Below are positions 9,296 through 18,847 of a stretch of 64,000 bases of DNA, piece after piece. The position numbers and the translations under genes are program-made. Each line of letters opens with the position of its first letter. Position 1 is the first letter of the stretch. The notes beneath the pieces are model-generated. The model was not told the origin of the DNA and ran no database searches. It worked only from the letters and a program-made list of their open reading frames with translations. The stretch covers positions 558,001 to 622,000 of the forward strand of contig NZ_JHZX01000001.1 of assembly GCF_000688335.1 (NCBI RefSeq). The letters run 5' to 3'. The stretch comes from Sediminibacter sp. Hel_I_10. GTDB taxonomy: Bacteria; Bacteroidota; Bacteroidia; Flavobacteriales; Flavobacteriaceae.

Positions 9296-10723
9296 TCAAA
9301 ACTGAAAATAAATAAAATCTGATGGATTTTTGAATACCCCCATAAAGATGATAAGCATTGCAATAAAAATCGCGGTACCCGACGTCAATTTCACTTCTCG
9401 TTGCTCCCTTTGTACAGCTAAAAACTCAAACCCAAAAAGTATTAAAAGTGAAAATAAAATAATTCCACTAAAAAGTATCATTTTCGAAGACTTATAAAAC
9501 AAATGCAAGGATAAATCTGAGAATTTAAGCATATTAGTCATATATCCATAGGCAATAGTGATCGAGTCTGCTCTAAAAAAAACCCAAGCCAATACCACAA
9601 TAGCAAAAGTGAATAAGACACTGGGGATCTGATGCCATTTTAATCTTGTTGTCGACACAAAAGTACGATTACGCTGACTTAGTAATAACGGTAAAAACAG
9701 CAACCCATGAATACATCCCCAAATGACAAAGGTCCAATTGGCACCGTGCCAAAGTCCGCTCACCAAGAACACTAGCATCACATTACGCAATTTCATAGAT
9801 AAAGGCCCTCTAGAACCACCCAATGGAATATAAAGATAATCTCGAAACCAAGTCGATAAAGAAATGTGCCAACGTCTCCAAAACTCCGCTATGGTTCTAG
9901 AAAAATAAGGAAATGAAAAATTCGTCATCAAGGAAAAACCAAATAATCGGGCCACCCCTATCGCAATATCTGAATATCCAGAAAAATCACAATAAATTTG
10001 AAATCCAAATAAAACAGCACCTAACACCAACTCCAAACTAGAATAACCGGAAGGCATATCAAAAATCTGATTCACAAAAAACGCACAGTTGTCTGCAACC
10101 ACCACTTTTTTAAACAAACCCCAAATGATCAAATAAAACCCGCTCATGGCGAATTTACTATCAAAACACCTTTTGCTTTGAAATTGAGGAAGCAAACTTG
10201 TGGCGCGCTCAATGGGTCCGGCCACTAATTGCGGAAAAAAGGACACATAAGCCATAAATTGGATGAAGTTATGAGTCGGCTTTAAGTCTCTTCGATATAC
10301 ATCTATGGTATAACTCAAGGTTTGAAAGGTATAAAAGGAAATACCTACCGGCAAGATAATCTTAAGCGTATTGGATTGCATATGGACACCAAGAGTATCC
10401 CAAGCGCCGATCCAACTCTCTATAAAAAAATTGTAATATTTAAAAAAACCGAGTAAGCCCAAATTAAAAAGCAGGCTAATACCCAACCATAACTTCCTAC
10501 GTTTAATTGTGACCTCTTTAGCGAGTTGTTTCGCTACGAGATAATCCACCAGAGTACTTAAAACAATAAGGCCTAAAAACCGATAATCCCACCAAGCATA
10601 AAACACGTAGCTGGCACACACAATTAAAAGGTTTTGCCATCGAAGAGATCGATCTGTAACAAACCAGTACAATAAGAATACCACTGGCAAAAACAAAGCA
10701 AAATCTAGGGAGTTGAAGAGCAT
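9296..10723 (-). CDS. MBOAT family O-acyltransferase (AlgI-like)
   Basis: 475 residues, the usual length for AlgI-type proteins, with about 10-12 hydrophobic segments. Diagnostic stretches are WRRWHISLSTWFRDYLYIPL and SGLWHGANWTF, the second holding the invariant catalytic His near residue 323. It carries acetyl groups from the cytoplasm across the inner membrane for attachment to a polysaccharide. The SGNH-like partner starts one base after its stop codon. The gene lies inside the glycosyltransferase cluster, so the target is most likely the glycan made here. Confidence 0.94.
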   Translation of the reverse strand: MLFNSLDFALFLPVVFLLYWFVTDRSLRWQNLLIVCASYVFYAWWDYRFLGLIVLSTLVDYLVAKQLAKEVTIKRRKLWLGISLLFNLGLLGFFKYYNFFIESWIGAWDTLGVHMQSNTLKIILPVGISFYTFQTLSYTIDVYRRDLKPTHNFIQFMAYVSFFPQLVAGPIERATSLLPQFQSKRCFDSKFAMSGFYLIIWGLFKKVVVADNCAFFVNQIFDMPSGYSSLELVLGAVLFGFQIYCDFSGYSDIAIGVARLFGFSLMTNFSFPYFSRTIAEFWRRWHISLSTWFRDYLYIPLGGSRGPLSMKLRNVMLVFLVSGLWHGANWTFVIWGCIHGLLFLPLLLSQRNRTFVSTTRLKWHQIPSVLFTFAIVVLAWVFFRADSITIAYGYMTNMLKFSDLSLHLFYKSSKMILFSGIILFSLLILFGFEFLAVQREQREVKLTSGTAIFIAMLIIFMGVFKNPSDFIYFQF

Positions 10724-10774
10724 GGTATTAAGGTGGTCTTTTAAGAGCTGTTGAAATCACTTAAGATTTAAATG

Positions 10775-11635
10775 CTAGCGATAGTGTCTTGGATATAGTT
10801 TAGTGTCAAATATATCCAAAATCTTATTGATGTCCTTCAATTCTTGAGAGGTGAATGTCTCTGAGATATTTTGTTGCTTTGCAACCACACCTTGGCTATG
10901 AGCTTTTGAAGATGGTAATTTGTAAAAAGCTTCAATGTTGTCCCTAAATTCAATTTTAAATTGTTGGCAGATATCATAAAACAATTTCAGATCCTTTACC
11001 AATTCTTCATAGTAAACCACTCTGTACGTATCTGATGAATGTTCAAAAATTTCTAATGGTAACACATTTTCAATGCACCAGCGCAGCGCTCTCAATTGTA
11101 AAACAGAAAGCTGATCCATCTGTCTTAAATCAAAATTAAAATTTATCTTGATAAAATCTCTTAAGCCATCCTGTTGAGCAAACAAAGACAAATCCTCTAA
11201 CCACGGAAAATTCACCCGATGCTGTGAAGCTAAGAGTTCATAAGGATTTCTTATCAAATGTAACACTGGAATCCCGAAGGTTTCATTCATGTATTTTGCC
11301 GCTAAATTACAGCGTACAAACTTGATTATAAACTTTTTAGGTATTAAAGGCCAGAGGTGCCGCTTGAATTTACGATTACTGTTTTGGGCAATCCAATCAC
11401 AGTCTACACGATTGGCAAAAACTTGCTTCAAATACCGATGCGCTTCTGGAGAGCTTTTTTCAGATTTAAGCCATTGATCACAAAGCAAGTAGCCACGTTT
11501 AGTACGGGTGTTTTGCTCGGGCTCAAATAACATGCGATAACGAGGCTGTTGGGCCATGGTCTCAGATAACCAACTGGTACCACTTCTTGCTGTTCCAACA
11601 ATAATGATATGTTTATTAAACCTAGACATTGGCAC
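10775..11635 (-). CDS. Sulfotransferase family protein
   Basis: 286 residues. GTARSGTSWLSETM at residues 14-27 is the 5'-phosphosulfate loop and LHLIRNPYELLASQHR near 125-139 is the 3'-phosphate loop, giving a complete PAPS site. It resembles the Sulfotransfer_3 group that acts on carbohydrates. Its start overlaps the end of a GT4 gene by 14 bases. It is not close in sequence to the other two sulfotransferases of the locus, so they probably modify different positions. Confidence 0.87.
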   Translation of the reverse strand: MPMSRFNKHIIIVGTARSGTSWLSETMAQQPRYRMLFEPEQNTRTKRGYLLCDQWLKSEKSSPEAHRYLKQVFANRVDCDWIAQNSNRKFKRHLWPLIPKKFIIKFVRCNLAAKYMNETFGIPVLHLIRNPYELLASQHRVNFPWLEDLSLFAQQDGLRDFIKINFNFDLRQMDQLSVLQLRALRWCIENVLPLEIFEHSSDTYRVVYYEELVKDLKLFYDICQQFKIEFRDNIEAFYKLPSSKAHSQGVVAKQQNISETFTSQELKDINKILDIFDTKLYPRHYR

Positions 11636-12722
11636 GAGTTATCAATTTATTATAAAGCCTTTCATGAGCATTGATAAAAAGATCAAGGCTAAACTCATCT
11701 TTACAATATTGCCTTAAGCTCATCCCAAGTTGGTGTCGATCTTCTATAGATTTGTCCATCATATGTGCAATACTGTCTTTAAGCGCATAAATATCTCCAG
11801 CATTAAACAACAAATTTTGGAAATCTCTCAGAACAAACTGTATTCCCGAAATACGAGAACCTAAAACAGGAATTGCCATGCTCATGGCCTCAACAAGCGC
11901 CATAGGCATTCCTTCTTTTCTGCCCTCATCAAGTGTTGGAATCACATAGAGATCAGACGCCTTAATATAAGGTCTTACATCTGGTTGATTCTGTATAAAA
12001 GTAACCTGATGATTAATTTTTAAATCTTTACAAAGCGATTTCAAGTAGTCTCCATAAGCATTGTCATTAGTGCCTAAAACGGTCAATTTTATAGAATGAT
12101 TTTGCAGAAGGTGTACCGCTTTAATCAATACTTCAATCCCTTTTACGGGAACTAAGTTAGCTACGGTTATAATTTTAAATGTATTGGTATCATTAGGTAT
12201 TTCAAAAAATGTAGGATTATAGTAATCGGTATCTATACCTAGTGGAATAAGTGCTTGATTTTTTTTGTAAGGAAAATAATCACGCATCTCATCGTTAATG
12301 GTAATGATAAAATTAGCCAGATAACTTTTTATTTGCCAATGTTTACTTTTAAAACCCATCGCTTTTTTAGTGTAAATCCATTTGGCTCCCCCCATCCTAG
12401 AAGATAAAGCTTCCGTCCAGTCATTACTCCATTGCCAGGAATGAACAATATCATACTTATGGGCTCTAATAAAACTTGATAAACGTTTTAATCTAAAACA
12501 CAAAGTTGCATATGGGCGATACTGCGTTTTGGTACTGAAAACATGTATTGGCAACCCCAATTCTGTAATAGTTTTGAAGAATTCACCCCCATCGCGTCCG
12601 CAAGCAATTTCTATCTCAAACTTGCTTTTATCTAAACCCTTAACTAAATCATAAATCACCTTACCACTGCCAGCTGTTTTAAAATTAGAGGTTGTAAATA
12701 AAATTTTAATACGCTTAGCCAT
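11622..12722 (-). CDS. GT4 family glycosyltransferase
   Basis: 366 residues. The start [26 protein letters not shown] is typical of GT4 enzymes with an N-terminal glycine loop. The donor domain has [25 protein letters not shown] and the motif EGMPMALVE near residue 270, followed by [10 protein letters not shown]. It overlaps the acetyltransferase gene upstream by eight bases and the sulfotransferase gene downstream by 14, so this is a tightly coupled block. Confidence 0.92.
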   Translation of the reverse strand: MAKRIKILFTTSNFKTAGSGKVIYDLVKGLDKSKFEIEIACGRDGGEFFKTITELGLPIHVFSTKTQYRPYATLCFRLKRLSSFIRAHKYDIVHSWQWSNDWTEALSSRMGGAKWIYTKKAMGFKSKHWQIKSYLANFIITINDEMRDYFPYKKNQALIPLGIDTDYYNPTFFEIPNDTNTFKIITVANLVPVKGIEVLIKAVHLLQNHSIKLTVLGTNDNAYGDYLKSLCKDLKINHQVTFIQNQPDVRPYIKASDLYVIPTLDEGRKEGMPMALVEAMSMAIPVLGSRISGIQFVLRDFQNLLFNAGDIYALKDSIAHMMDKSIEDRHQLGMSLRQYCKDEFSLDLFINAHERLYNKLITRANV

Positions 12723-13314
12723 GATCTAGATATCTAATGATTTTTGCTGGATTACCAGCAACAATAACGTTAGATGGTACATCTTTAACAACAACAGATC
12801 CTGCTCCTATAATCACATTGTTGCCAATAGTAATGTCGCCAATGATGACCACATTAGCGCCTACGGTAACATCATCCCCTATTGTTGGAAGCTGACTATT
12901 ATCGTTTCCTTTATTTCCAATTGTCAAACCATTACGAAATTGAAAATTCTTACCAATAGATGTTGCATTAATTACCGTTGCGAAAGGATGATAGCACATT
13001 AAACCGCCATCAATTTTGGTGCTTCCAAATATTTTGCAATGAAATGATTTACTGAATAATTTTTTCCAACGATAATTTGATGTTTTAATTCGCCAAAAAA
13101 ATATAAAAGCAAACTCAGGATAGTAGTGCATGAGATGATAAAATTGTTCTTTGAGAGATTTTGAAGCTACCTTACTACCTCTTACCGATAATGTTTGATG
13201 TATATCAGCAGCAATAATCTCATTTTCTGCCACATAAGTCTTGTATAGAGAAGGCAATACCAATTTTTTTAAAAGATGTTTCAGTTTTAAATTCATAAAA
13301 ACAACTAGGTTCAA
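12715..13314 (-). CDS. Left-handed beta-helix acyltransferase (serine O-acetyltransferase-like)
   Basis: 199 residues. The second half is a run of hexapeptide repeats ([20 protein letters not shown], then [15 protein letters not shown]), ending in the [12 protein letters not shown] signature of CysE/NodL-like acetyltransferases. The N-terminal 70 residues are helical and basic. It probably moves an acetyl group from acetyl-CoA to a sugar hydroxyl or amine before polymer export. A serine acetyltransferase role is unlikely here because both neighbours are glycosyltransferases. Its ATG overlaps the preceding stop by four bases, which favours this start over Met7. Confidence 0.88.
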   Translation of the reverse strand: MNLVVFMNLKLKHLLKKLVLPSLYKTYVAENEIIAADIHQTLSVRGSKVASKSLKEQFYHLMHYYPEFAFIFFWRIKTSNYRWKKLFSKSFHCKIFGSTKIDGGLMCYHPFATVINATSIGKNFQFRNGLTIGNKGNDNSQLPTIGDDVTVGANVVIIGDITIGNNVIIGAGSVVVKDVPSNVIVAGNPAKIIRYLDHG

Positions 13315-14297
13315 TTTGATCTATTTTTAATAACTGCTGGAACAATATAGTAACTATAGATTTTTCGAACAGGTGCGAAAGAAAAAAATACCAAAATATT
13401 TAAATAAAATTTAATCAAAACGGGAACGTTAATAGAATTAATATCGTCTAGTAAAACCGATTTTAACTTTTTACGCTCACTTAAACCCTTAGTATATTCA
13501 ATTTGGCGCCCCATAGATTGATAAATTTGAGTAAAGAGCAAATGTTTAAAACAAATGGGGACCTCATTTGTTAAATAGAATGGCAGATGCTCCTTTACCA
13601 ATCTTGGCCAGACCATAAAAGCTCTTGGCATTTGTCTTTTGGAAGTTTGTATTGTAGATGATTCGTGCTTAAAGTATAAATACACATACCTATCTAAAAA
13701 GGCAACTGTACATGTCATTCCTAATTTAATATCAAATGCGGTATCTTCATTGTTCCTTATTGCTTCGTTGTACGTACCTATAGATTTAAATACCGATCTT
13801 CTATATAGAAATGCAGGTGGCCCAACCACAATGCTTAAATCTGCAAACCATGCCAAACCCCAGTAAGGCTTTTCTTTAATGATAACTTCATTTGTCTCGT
13901 CTTCCGGTTTTATGGTCTTTGCAATACTATGTTTAGACTTGACCATTTTGCCGAAAACAGCATGAGCTTTGGGGTGACTATCCAAAACACATATCATGGC
14001 ATTGAGTGCATTTGGATAGATTTCATCATCAACATCAAACACGTAGATATAATCACCATGAGCTTCTTCAATCCCCAAATTACGAGCTGCGGCAGCTCCT
14101 TGTTTCGGTTGTTCTATTAGTTTTACTCGCTTATCATTAGTGAGAATTTTATTTATTTTCTTTATCGAATTGTCAATTGAATTATTATTCACATAGATAA
14201 TTTCGAAATCTTTAAGGTTTTGTTCTGCAATTGAACGATAGGATTTCTCAATAAACTCAGCAGCATTATAGACAGGAATTACGACCGATAATTTCAT
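13311..14297 (-). CDS. GT2 family glycosyltransferase
   Basis: 328 residues with a standard GT-A domain: [15 protein letters not shown] at the start, [39 protein letters not shown], where DVDDE supplies the metal-binding DxD. The C-terminal 100 residues are helical with a hydrophobic stretch near the end ([14 protein letters not shown]) that may touch the membrane. It lies two bases after the asparagine-synthetase-like gene and overlaps the acetyltransferase gene by four bases. Confidence 0.93.
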   Translation of the reverse strand: MKLSVVIPVYNAAEFIEKSYRSIAEQNLKDFEIIYVNNNSIDNSIKKINKILTNDKRVKLIEQPKQGAAAARNLGIEEAHGDYIYVFDVDDEIYPNALNAMICVLDSHPKAHAVFGKMVKSKHSIAKTIKPEDETNEVIIKEKPYWGLAWFADLSIVVGPPAFLYRRSVFKSIGTYNEAIRNNEDTAFDIKLGMTCTVAFLDRYVYLYFKHESSTIQTSKRQMPRAFMVWPRLVKEHLPFYLTNEVPICFKHLLFTQIYQSMGRQIEYTKGLSERKKLKSVLLDDINSINVPVLIKFYLNILVFFSFAPVRKIYSYYIVPAVIKNRSN

Positions 14298-14299
14298 AA

Positions 14300-15688
14300 T
14301 TACTTATTATAAAAATGTTTACACCACAAAGACATCGTGAGCAGCATGCTTAGAGCGTGTGCGTTATGGACATAGTTTTTACCATTAAAATTTCTATAAC
14401 AATCTTCTACAATAGATTTTGGTATAAAATTTAAAAACTCTTGATCAAATATATAATGCTTAAGCTGCGCATCATTATTTGCTCCTAAAAATTGCAACTC
14501 AAAATTACGTTGTATATAAGGGTTCCCAATTATGCCATTAAACGTGCGATGTAATTTAGAGCCAATCCTGTAAGGTAAATTATAAGGCAGTTTATTATTG
14601 GTGTACGTATTGATATTAAATGGCTTTTGTGCGTGCCACGTAATATTTGACAAAGCTTTACCTTGTTTTAAATGGGCTATTTGCAAACGGCGATCGGCCA
14701 AATAAGCCTCTGGAACAGTGCAAATAAATTGGCACATGCGGTCATCGTAATAGGGTAACGTAATGGGGTGTGCTGATTTAAACACACTCAAATTGGTCGT
14801 TGTCCAGCGATGTGCCCACTGAGAAGTTTTAAAAGCTCTTACTTTTGCGCTTAGGTTATCAATTTCTATTTTTGCCAATGAAACCTCTAATCGCGACACA
14901 AAATAGTCTTTAAAATTACCCTCTAGATTCCAATACGCCCATAACCGTTCTGCTAATGCCAAACCGTCTGGTTTTACCATTTTTTTAAAAAGCATCGGGA
15001 TAACATCAGCTTCTGTAGTACCCTCCGGAACACCGCGATCAAAAAACACATCACCCCAATGGCCTAAAGAAAAAACACCTTCCATCTCTTTTAATTGTGG
15101 CAACACCCCCATTTGTCGAGGGTGGGTAAATTCTGAATAACATTGATTTATTTTGGCTAATTCATCAATACAGTTCCATAAGTATCCTTTAGAAATTTCA
15201 AATCCGGTAAACTTAAATCCGCAAACATCTGCGATTTGCTGACTTATTTTATGTTCAGGATATCCCCCTTTAAAACTATAACTATAGGCTTGAACCGAAT
15301 TATCAAAATTTTTAAGAATCATGGCTTGACTTCTGCTGTCTAACCCTCCGGATAAGGGTAAAATAACATTATTATCACCAATTTGATCTTTCGTGATTTG
15401 TGCAAATAACTCAATATACTCTTCTAGAGCTTGATCAAATGAAATATCACGAGGATTATAACTCCACTGAAACCAAGGTCTCTTTTCTTTTAAAGATCCA
15501 TTATCCTCAAAATCATAGCGATGGCCAGGCAAAGCACAACGTTTTCCCTTCCAAAAGGTGTCCTCCCCCATAAAAAAACCTGTAGTCACATAAACACAGA
15601 TAGCTTCTAGATGAAGGTCATTGTGATTACCGACCTCATCTATAAAGGTTTGTTTAGTTGGAAGAATAGGTGTTTTAATGGATTTCAT
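14300..15688 (-). CDS. Asparagine-synthetase-like amidotransferase lacking the glutaminase half
   Basis: 462 residues. SGGLDSRS at 113-120 is the pyrophosphate loop of the asparagine synthetase ATP-PPase domain. The N-terminal glutaminase domain of normal AsnB, which begins with a catalytic Cys2, is missing; only its last strands (GFFMGEDTFWKGKRCALPGH) seem to remain. In surface-glycan loci such proteins (for example WbpS in Pseudomonas O6) amidate uronic acids. This fits the UDP-HexNAc uronate pathway encoded at 28-30 kb. How it would get ammonia is unclear. It starts the run of coupled genes that continues down to 10775. Confidence 0.82.
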   Translation of the reverse strand: MKSIKTPILPTKQTFIDEVGNHNDLHLEAICVYVTTGFFMGEDTFWKGKRCALPGHRYDFEDNGSLKEKRPWFQWSYNPRDISFDQALEEYIELFAQITKDQIGDNNVILPLSGGLDSRSQAMILKNFDNSVQAYSYSFKGGYPEHKISQQIADVCGFKFTGFEISKGYLWNCIDELAKINQCYSEFTHPRQMGVLPQLKEMEGVFSLGHWGDVFFDRGVPEGTTEADVIPMLFKKMVKPDGLALAERLWAYWNLEGNFKDYFVSRLEVSLAKIEIDNLSAKVRAFKTSQWAHRWTTTNLSVFKSAHPITLPYYDDRMCQFICTVPEAYLADRRLQIAHLKQGKALSNITWHAQKPFNINTYTNNKLPYNLPYRIGSKLHRTFNGIIGNPYIQRNFELQFLGANNDAQLKHYIFDQEFLNFIPKSIVEDCYRNFNGKNYVHNAHALSMLLTMSLWCKHFYNK

Positions 15689-15934
15689 ATGGTGAACGAA
15701 TATAATACAATAATGCCTTTTGATTAAAACTTATACTTTAAAAATGACAATTACCATATGTGTTGTAAAAAATTAAGTTTACACGCTCATGTGAAAAGGA
15801 TTGTAATATAATTTTGAAAACATATTCTTGAGAATATGAACTACATAAATCTTTCGTCATAAAAATTCAATATTGCTTTGCTTTTAAGAAAATTAAAAGC
15901 ACTTTAGAGGCCATCTAATGAAATTATTTTATTC

Positions 15935-16804
15935 ATGCCAATTGATACTTTATTAAATAATGATGTTACAGTAATTATAAGATCATCCAAAGAACGATCA
16001 ATAGAGGTATGTTTGAATAGCGTACTAAAGGAAATTGATAAAACTAATGTTTTTCTCATTGAAGAAGTCCCTTTTATTAAAGCTGTACAAAAAACATTTG
16101 AAATAGGGTTAGCCGAAAATAGAAAATGGACTTTAGCCATCGATGCCGATTTGCTATTACTGCCTCATTCTATTTCCATAATGGTCAACCAAGCCCAATT
16201 AAAATCTGAAAAATTATATGTTTACCAAGGGTTTATACTAGATAAGTTTAGATGTGGGATTCGCCAAGGTGGACCTCACCTTTACAAAACAGAACATCTA
16301 AAAACGGCCCTCGACTTAATAGACAATGAAGGAAATAATTTAAGACCCGAGTCTGCTATTTATAATCAAATGATTAAACGTGGTTATGATGTGATAGTAG
16401 AAAAAAAGATTTTTGCCCTTCATGATTTTGAACAAAATTATAAAGACATCTATAGAAAGGCCTATTTTCACGGAATCAAACATAAAGGATGGAGAAGTCT
16501 TTTGGCATCTTGGCTAGAAAAGAGCGCTACAGATCATGATTATAAAATAGCTTCCAGTGGATTTTTAGACGGCTATTTTTCTGACAAAAGACAATACCCA
16601 TCTCCCGAAGAATTTGATCAAAAAACAATAGAGTTATTGCAAAAAAAATTCAACATCAAAGAAAAACCTGCTCTAGCTTCTGTTAAGAACGAATTCACAG
16701 AAGAGATCTTAAACAGCTACGGGATAAACTACAGTAAAGATTTAGACTTGATTCCTAAGAAAAAACCGCTAATCGCTAAAATTAAAAGCAAATTTTTTCA
16801 ATAA
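15935..16804 (+). CDS. Glycosyltransferase-like protein (GT-A type)
   Basis: 289 residues. NDVTVIIRSSKERSIEVCLNSVL resembles the first strand and helix of GT-A enzymes. WTLAIDADLLLLPHSISIM carries a DxD metal site near residue 70. The rest lacks the usual GT2 acceptor motifs and has no clear subfamily. It is read on the plus strand, against the main operon, and is followed by a second plus-strand gene. It is probably a glycosyltransferase of the same glycan. A small overlapping minus-strand frame at 15904-16140 was judged a shadow. Confidence 0.7.
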   Translation: MPIDTLLNNDVTVIIRSSKERSIEVCLNSVLKEIDKTNVFLIEEVPFIKAVQKTFEIGLAENRKWTLAIDADLLLLPHSISIMVNQAQLKSEKLYVYQGFILDKFRCGIRQGGPHLYKTEHLKTALDLIDNEGNNLRPESAIYNQMIKRGYDVIVEKKIFALHDFEQNYKDIYRKAYFHGIKHKGWRSLLASWLEKSATDHDYKIASSGFLDGYFSDKRQYPSPEEFDQKTIELLQKKFNIKEKPALASVKNEFTEEILNSYGINYSKDLDLIPKKKPLIAKIKSKFFQ

Positions 16805-16900
16805 ACTACGAAGACAATTCCGAGTAATTAGATAAGCTCTAGTTTAGAAACTAAAATATGAGCCGAATAAAGGATTAAAAGATTTTTTATTGCAATGAAG

Positions 16901-16931
16901 CAAACCGCTTTAAATTACCGTTAGCGGTTTG
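16901..16931 (+). other. Stem-loop with nine-base arms
   Basis: CAAACCGCT at 16901-16909 pairs exactly with AGCGGTTTG at 16923-16931 across a 13-base loop. It lies between two plus-strand genes, 97 bases past one stop and 46 bases before the next start. There is no T-run directly after it, so a simple terminator is doubtful; a leader structure or operator is equally possible. Confidence 0.55.
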
Positions 16932-16977
16932 TGGCAAAATTAATTATTTTTAAAGTATAACTATTTGAAAAGAACGC

Positions 16978-17697
16978 ATGGGCAGAGATGAATATTATGA
17001 CAATATCGATCGTGTTTTCAGACTCCCTAGAGTTTGGAGCAATCGAGAGCTATCTAAATTTGCACACTTATTCTCTGGAGATATTGCCAATGTAAGTGGT
17101 TGGAAAGATATTGATAAAGAAGGTAATACCTATAAGAACTATTTTTATAATGCTAGTAATTATATAATTACCAATTACAAAAGTGAAGCTAGAGGTTTTC
17201 AAGATATGGAAAATGAAATCTTTCTTGATCTCTCCTCTGAACTTCCACAAAATTTGATAAACAGATTTGACGTTGTATTTAACCATACTGTGCTAGAACA
17301 TATTTACCAAGTACAAATTGCTGTAAAAAATTTGTGTTTAATGACTAAGGATATCGCTATTGTCGTAGTTCCATTTTTACAAGAAATGCATGCAGACTAC
17401 GGTGATTATTGGAGATTTACACCCCAAACCATGGATAATTTATTTAAGGAGAATGGCATGGATCTCATGTACTGTTCCTTTAATTCTCATAAAAATGCAT
17501 CTGTTTATCTTTTTTGTATTGCTTCCAAACAAAAAAATAAATGGATAGATCTCATACCTCAAAGCAAATCTCATATAGATCCATTTAGCGATGGCAATCA
17601 CCAAAATTGGGTGGGCTGTCATGCCATTGACAATTCGAAGAAAAAACTAAATATATTAAAACGAATACTTAATAAAATAAAACGAAGTCTAAAATAA
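16978..17697 (+). CDS. Putative SAM-dependent methyltransferase
   Basis: 239 residues. FDVVFNHTVLEHIYQVQIAV matches motif II of type 11 methyltransferases, and DYGDYWRFTPQTMDNLF is a block often found in glycan-locus methyltransferases. The SAM-binding glycine loop is degenerate or absent: the first 100 residues hold no GxGxG. It could therefore be a poorly conserved methyltransferase or a non-catalytic relative. It is read on the plus strand and lies convergent to the GT2 gene at 17823. Confidence 0.65.
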   Translation: MGRDEYYDNIDRVFRLPRVWSNRELSKFAHLFSGDIANVSGWKDIDKEGNTYKNYFYNASNYIITNYKSEARGFQDMENEIFLDLSSELPQNLINRFDVVFNHTVLEHIYQVQIAVKNLCLMTKDIAIVVVPFLQEMHADYGDYWRFTPQTMDNLFKENGMDLMYCSFNSHKNASVYLFCIASKQKNKWIDLIPQSKSHIDPFSDGNHQNWVGCHAIDNSKKKLNILKRILNKIKRSLK

Positions 17698-17822
17698 CAC
17701 CTTATTTTCGCTATTCAATTATGCTTATCAAACTATAAAAGAAAAAGTTGTTACAAATTCATTGACTATTATTTATAGTCTCGCAAACGTTTAAATGATT
17801 ATTCTATATACACTTAAAGCTT

Positions 17823-18824
17823 TTATTTCGAACTTAACATAGAAGCGAAAACAGCTTTAACATAATCAATTTCAACAACAGCAGTTTCACTTCGCTTTAA
17901 AAGGTTAAAAAATCTGGTTTTGTAAAAACATTTTAGTTTTTTTTCATCCACTAATAAATTTTCAACAAAGTAATTTTCTAAATATAAGTCATCAAAATTT
18001 GGGTCATTCACTAAATTTCTCCAAATTAAGGCCATTCTAGGTAACTTCTTCCCGTTTAAAAATACGTCTGGTCGGTGCTTTATATTGTGAAACTTTTTTT
18101 TGAAGTCATCAAAATCATATAATGAATAATGCAGTAAACGCCCCTTGGAAATGGTGTTCAGTTTACGTTCATCTATAGAAACAAAGCGATGAACGTTTCG
18201 AGGTCTTAAGTTAGAATTTACATTGATGGCACATTTGCCCATGGTATGACCAAGCCACGCTTGGTGAGAAAAGGTCTCATCATTATAAGGATCATAAAAT
18301 TTAAAATATATACGATCATTCCAATATTTAAAGCGTGGTTGAGACTTAAATAAGGTTTCCTGAGTAAAGACATTCTCGTAGCTCTTTTTTCTAGAAATAA
18401 CCTCTAAAGGCTTTAGCTTTATAATATCAAAGCTGCTGTTTTGCTCAAAAAAGGTAGTGACATCTGTAGGATGCTCTGTATCAGATAAAAACAATTCATC
18501 TGCATCCATCGCCAATAACCAATCTATCTTTAATGCTTTACAGCGTTGGGTAGCGTCATAAATATTTAGACACTGTCTTGCCGTATGCATCGAAGCTGCT
18601 TGTGCAGTAAATTTTTTCAAAAAATCAAATTGCTTATATTTTTCAGAAGAAACGGATTCAAGACAGCAAACATTTTCCAAATCTTCTATGGACGCTCTAC
18701 TATTATCTGTAGATCCGTCAAAATAAATGAAGATATTTGACACACCAATAGCGCTATGATACAACAAATTATCACGTAAAATACGTTCTTCATTCTTTAT
18801 TGTAATCACTAGGCCCACTTTCAT
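17823..18824 (-). CDS. GT2 family glycosyltransferase (Glyco_tranf_2_4 / GT92-like)
   Basis: 333 residues. It opens VGLVITIKNEERILRDNLLYH, then IFIYFDGSTDNS and WLLAMDADELFL, whose DADE is the metal site. The order of motifs and the later RNVHRFVSIDER segment match the group of GT2 proteins that resemble GT92 enzymes. The gene ends close to the convergent methyltransferase gene, with a small GACTAT/ATAGTC inverted repeat between them. It lies 23 bases after the next GT2 gene and is probably co-transcribed with it. Confidence 0.88.
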   Translation of the reverse strand: MKVGLVITIKNEERILRDNLLYHSAIGVSNIFIYFDGSTDNSRASIEDLENVCCLESVSSEKYKQFDFLKKFTAQAASMHTARQCLNIYDATQRCKALKIDWLLAMDADELFLSDTEHPTDVTTFFEQNSSFDIIKLKPLEVISRKKSYENVFTQETLFKSQPRFKYWNDRIYFKFYDPYNDETFSHQAWLGHTMGKCAINVNSNLRPRNVHRFVSIDERKLNTISKGRLLHYSLYDFDDFKKKFHNIKHRPDVFLNGKKLPRMALIWRNLVNDPNFDDLYLENYFVENLLVDEKKLKCFYKTRFFNLLKRSETAVVEIDYVKAVFASMLSSK

Positions 18825-18847
18825 ATTGCAAGTTTAAGGTATATAAA

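Noticed and set aside
9295-9363. Longer start for the SGNH-like protein
   Set aside because: The extension lies inside the MBOAT gene; the ATG at 9294 directly follows its stop.
17764-17780. GACTAT/ATAGTC inverted repeat between convergent genes
   Set aside because: Short AT-rich stem with no T-run on either side; may be chance.
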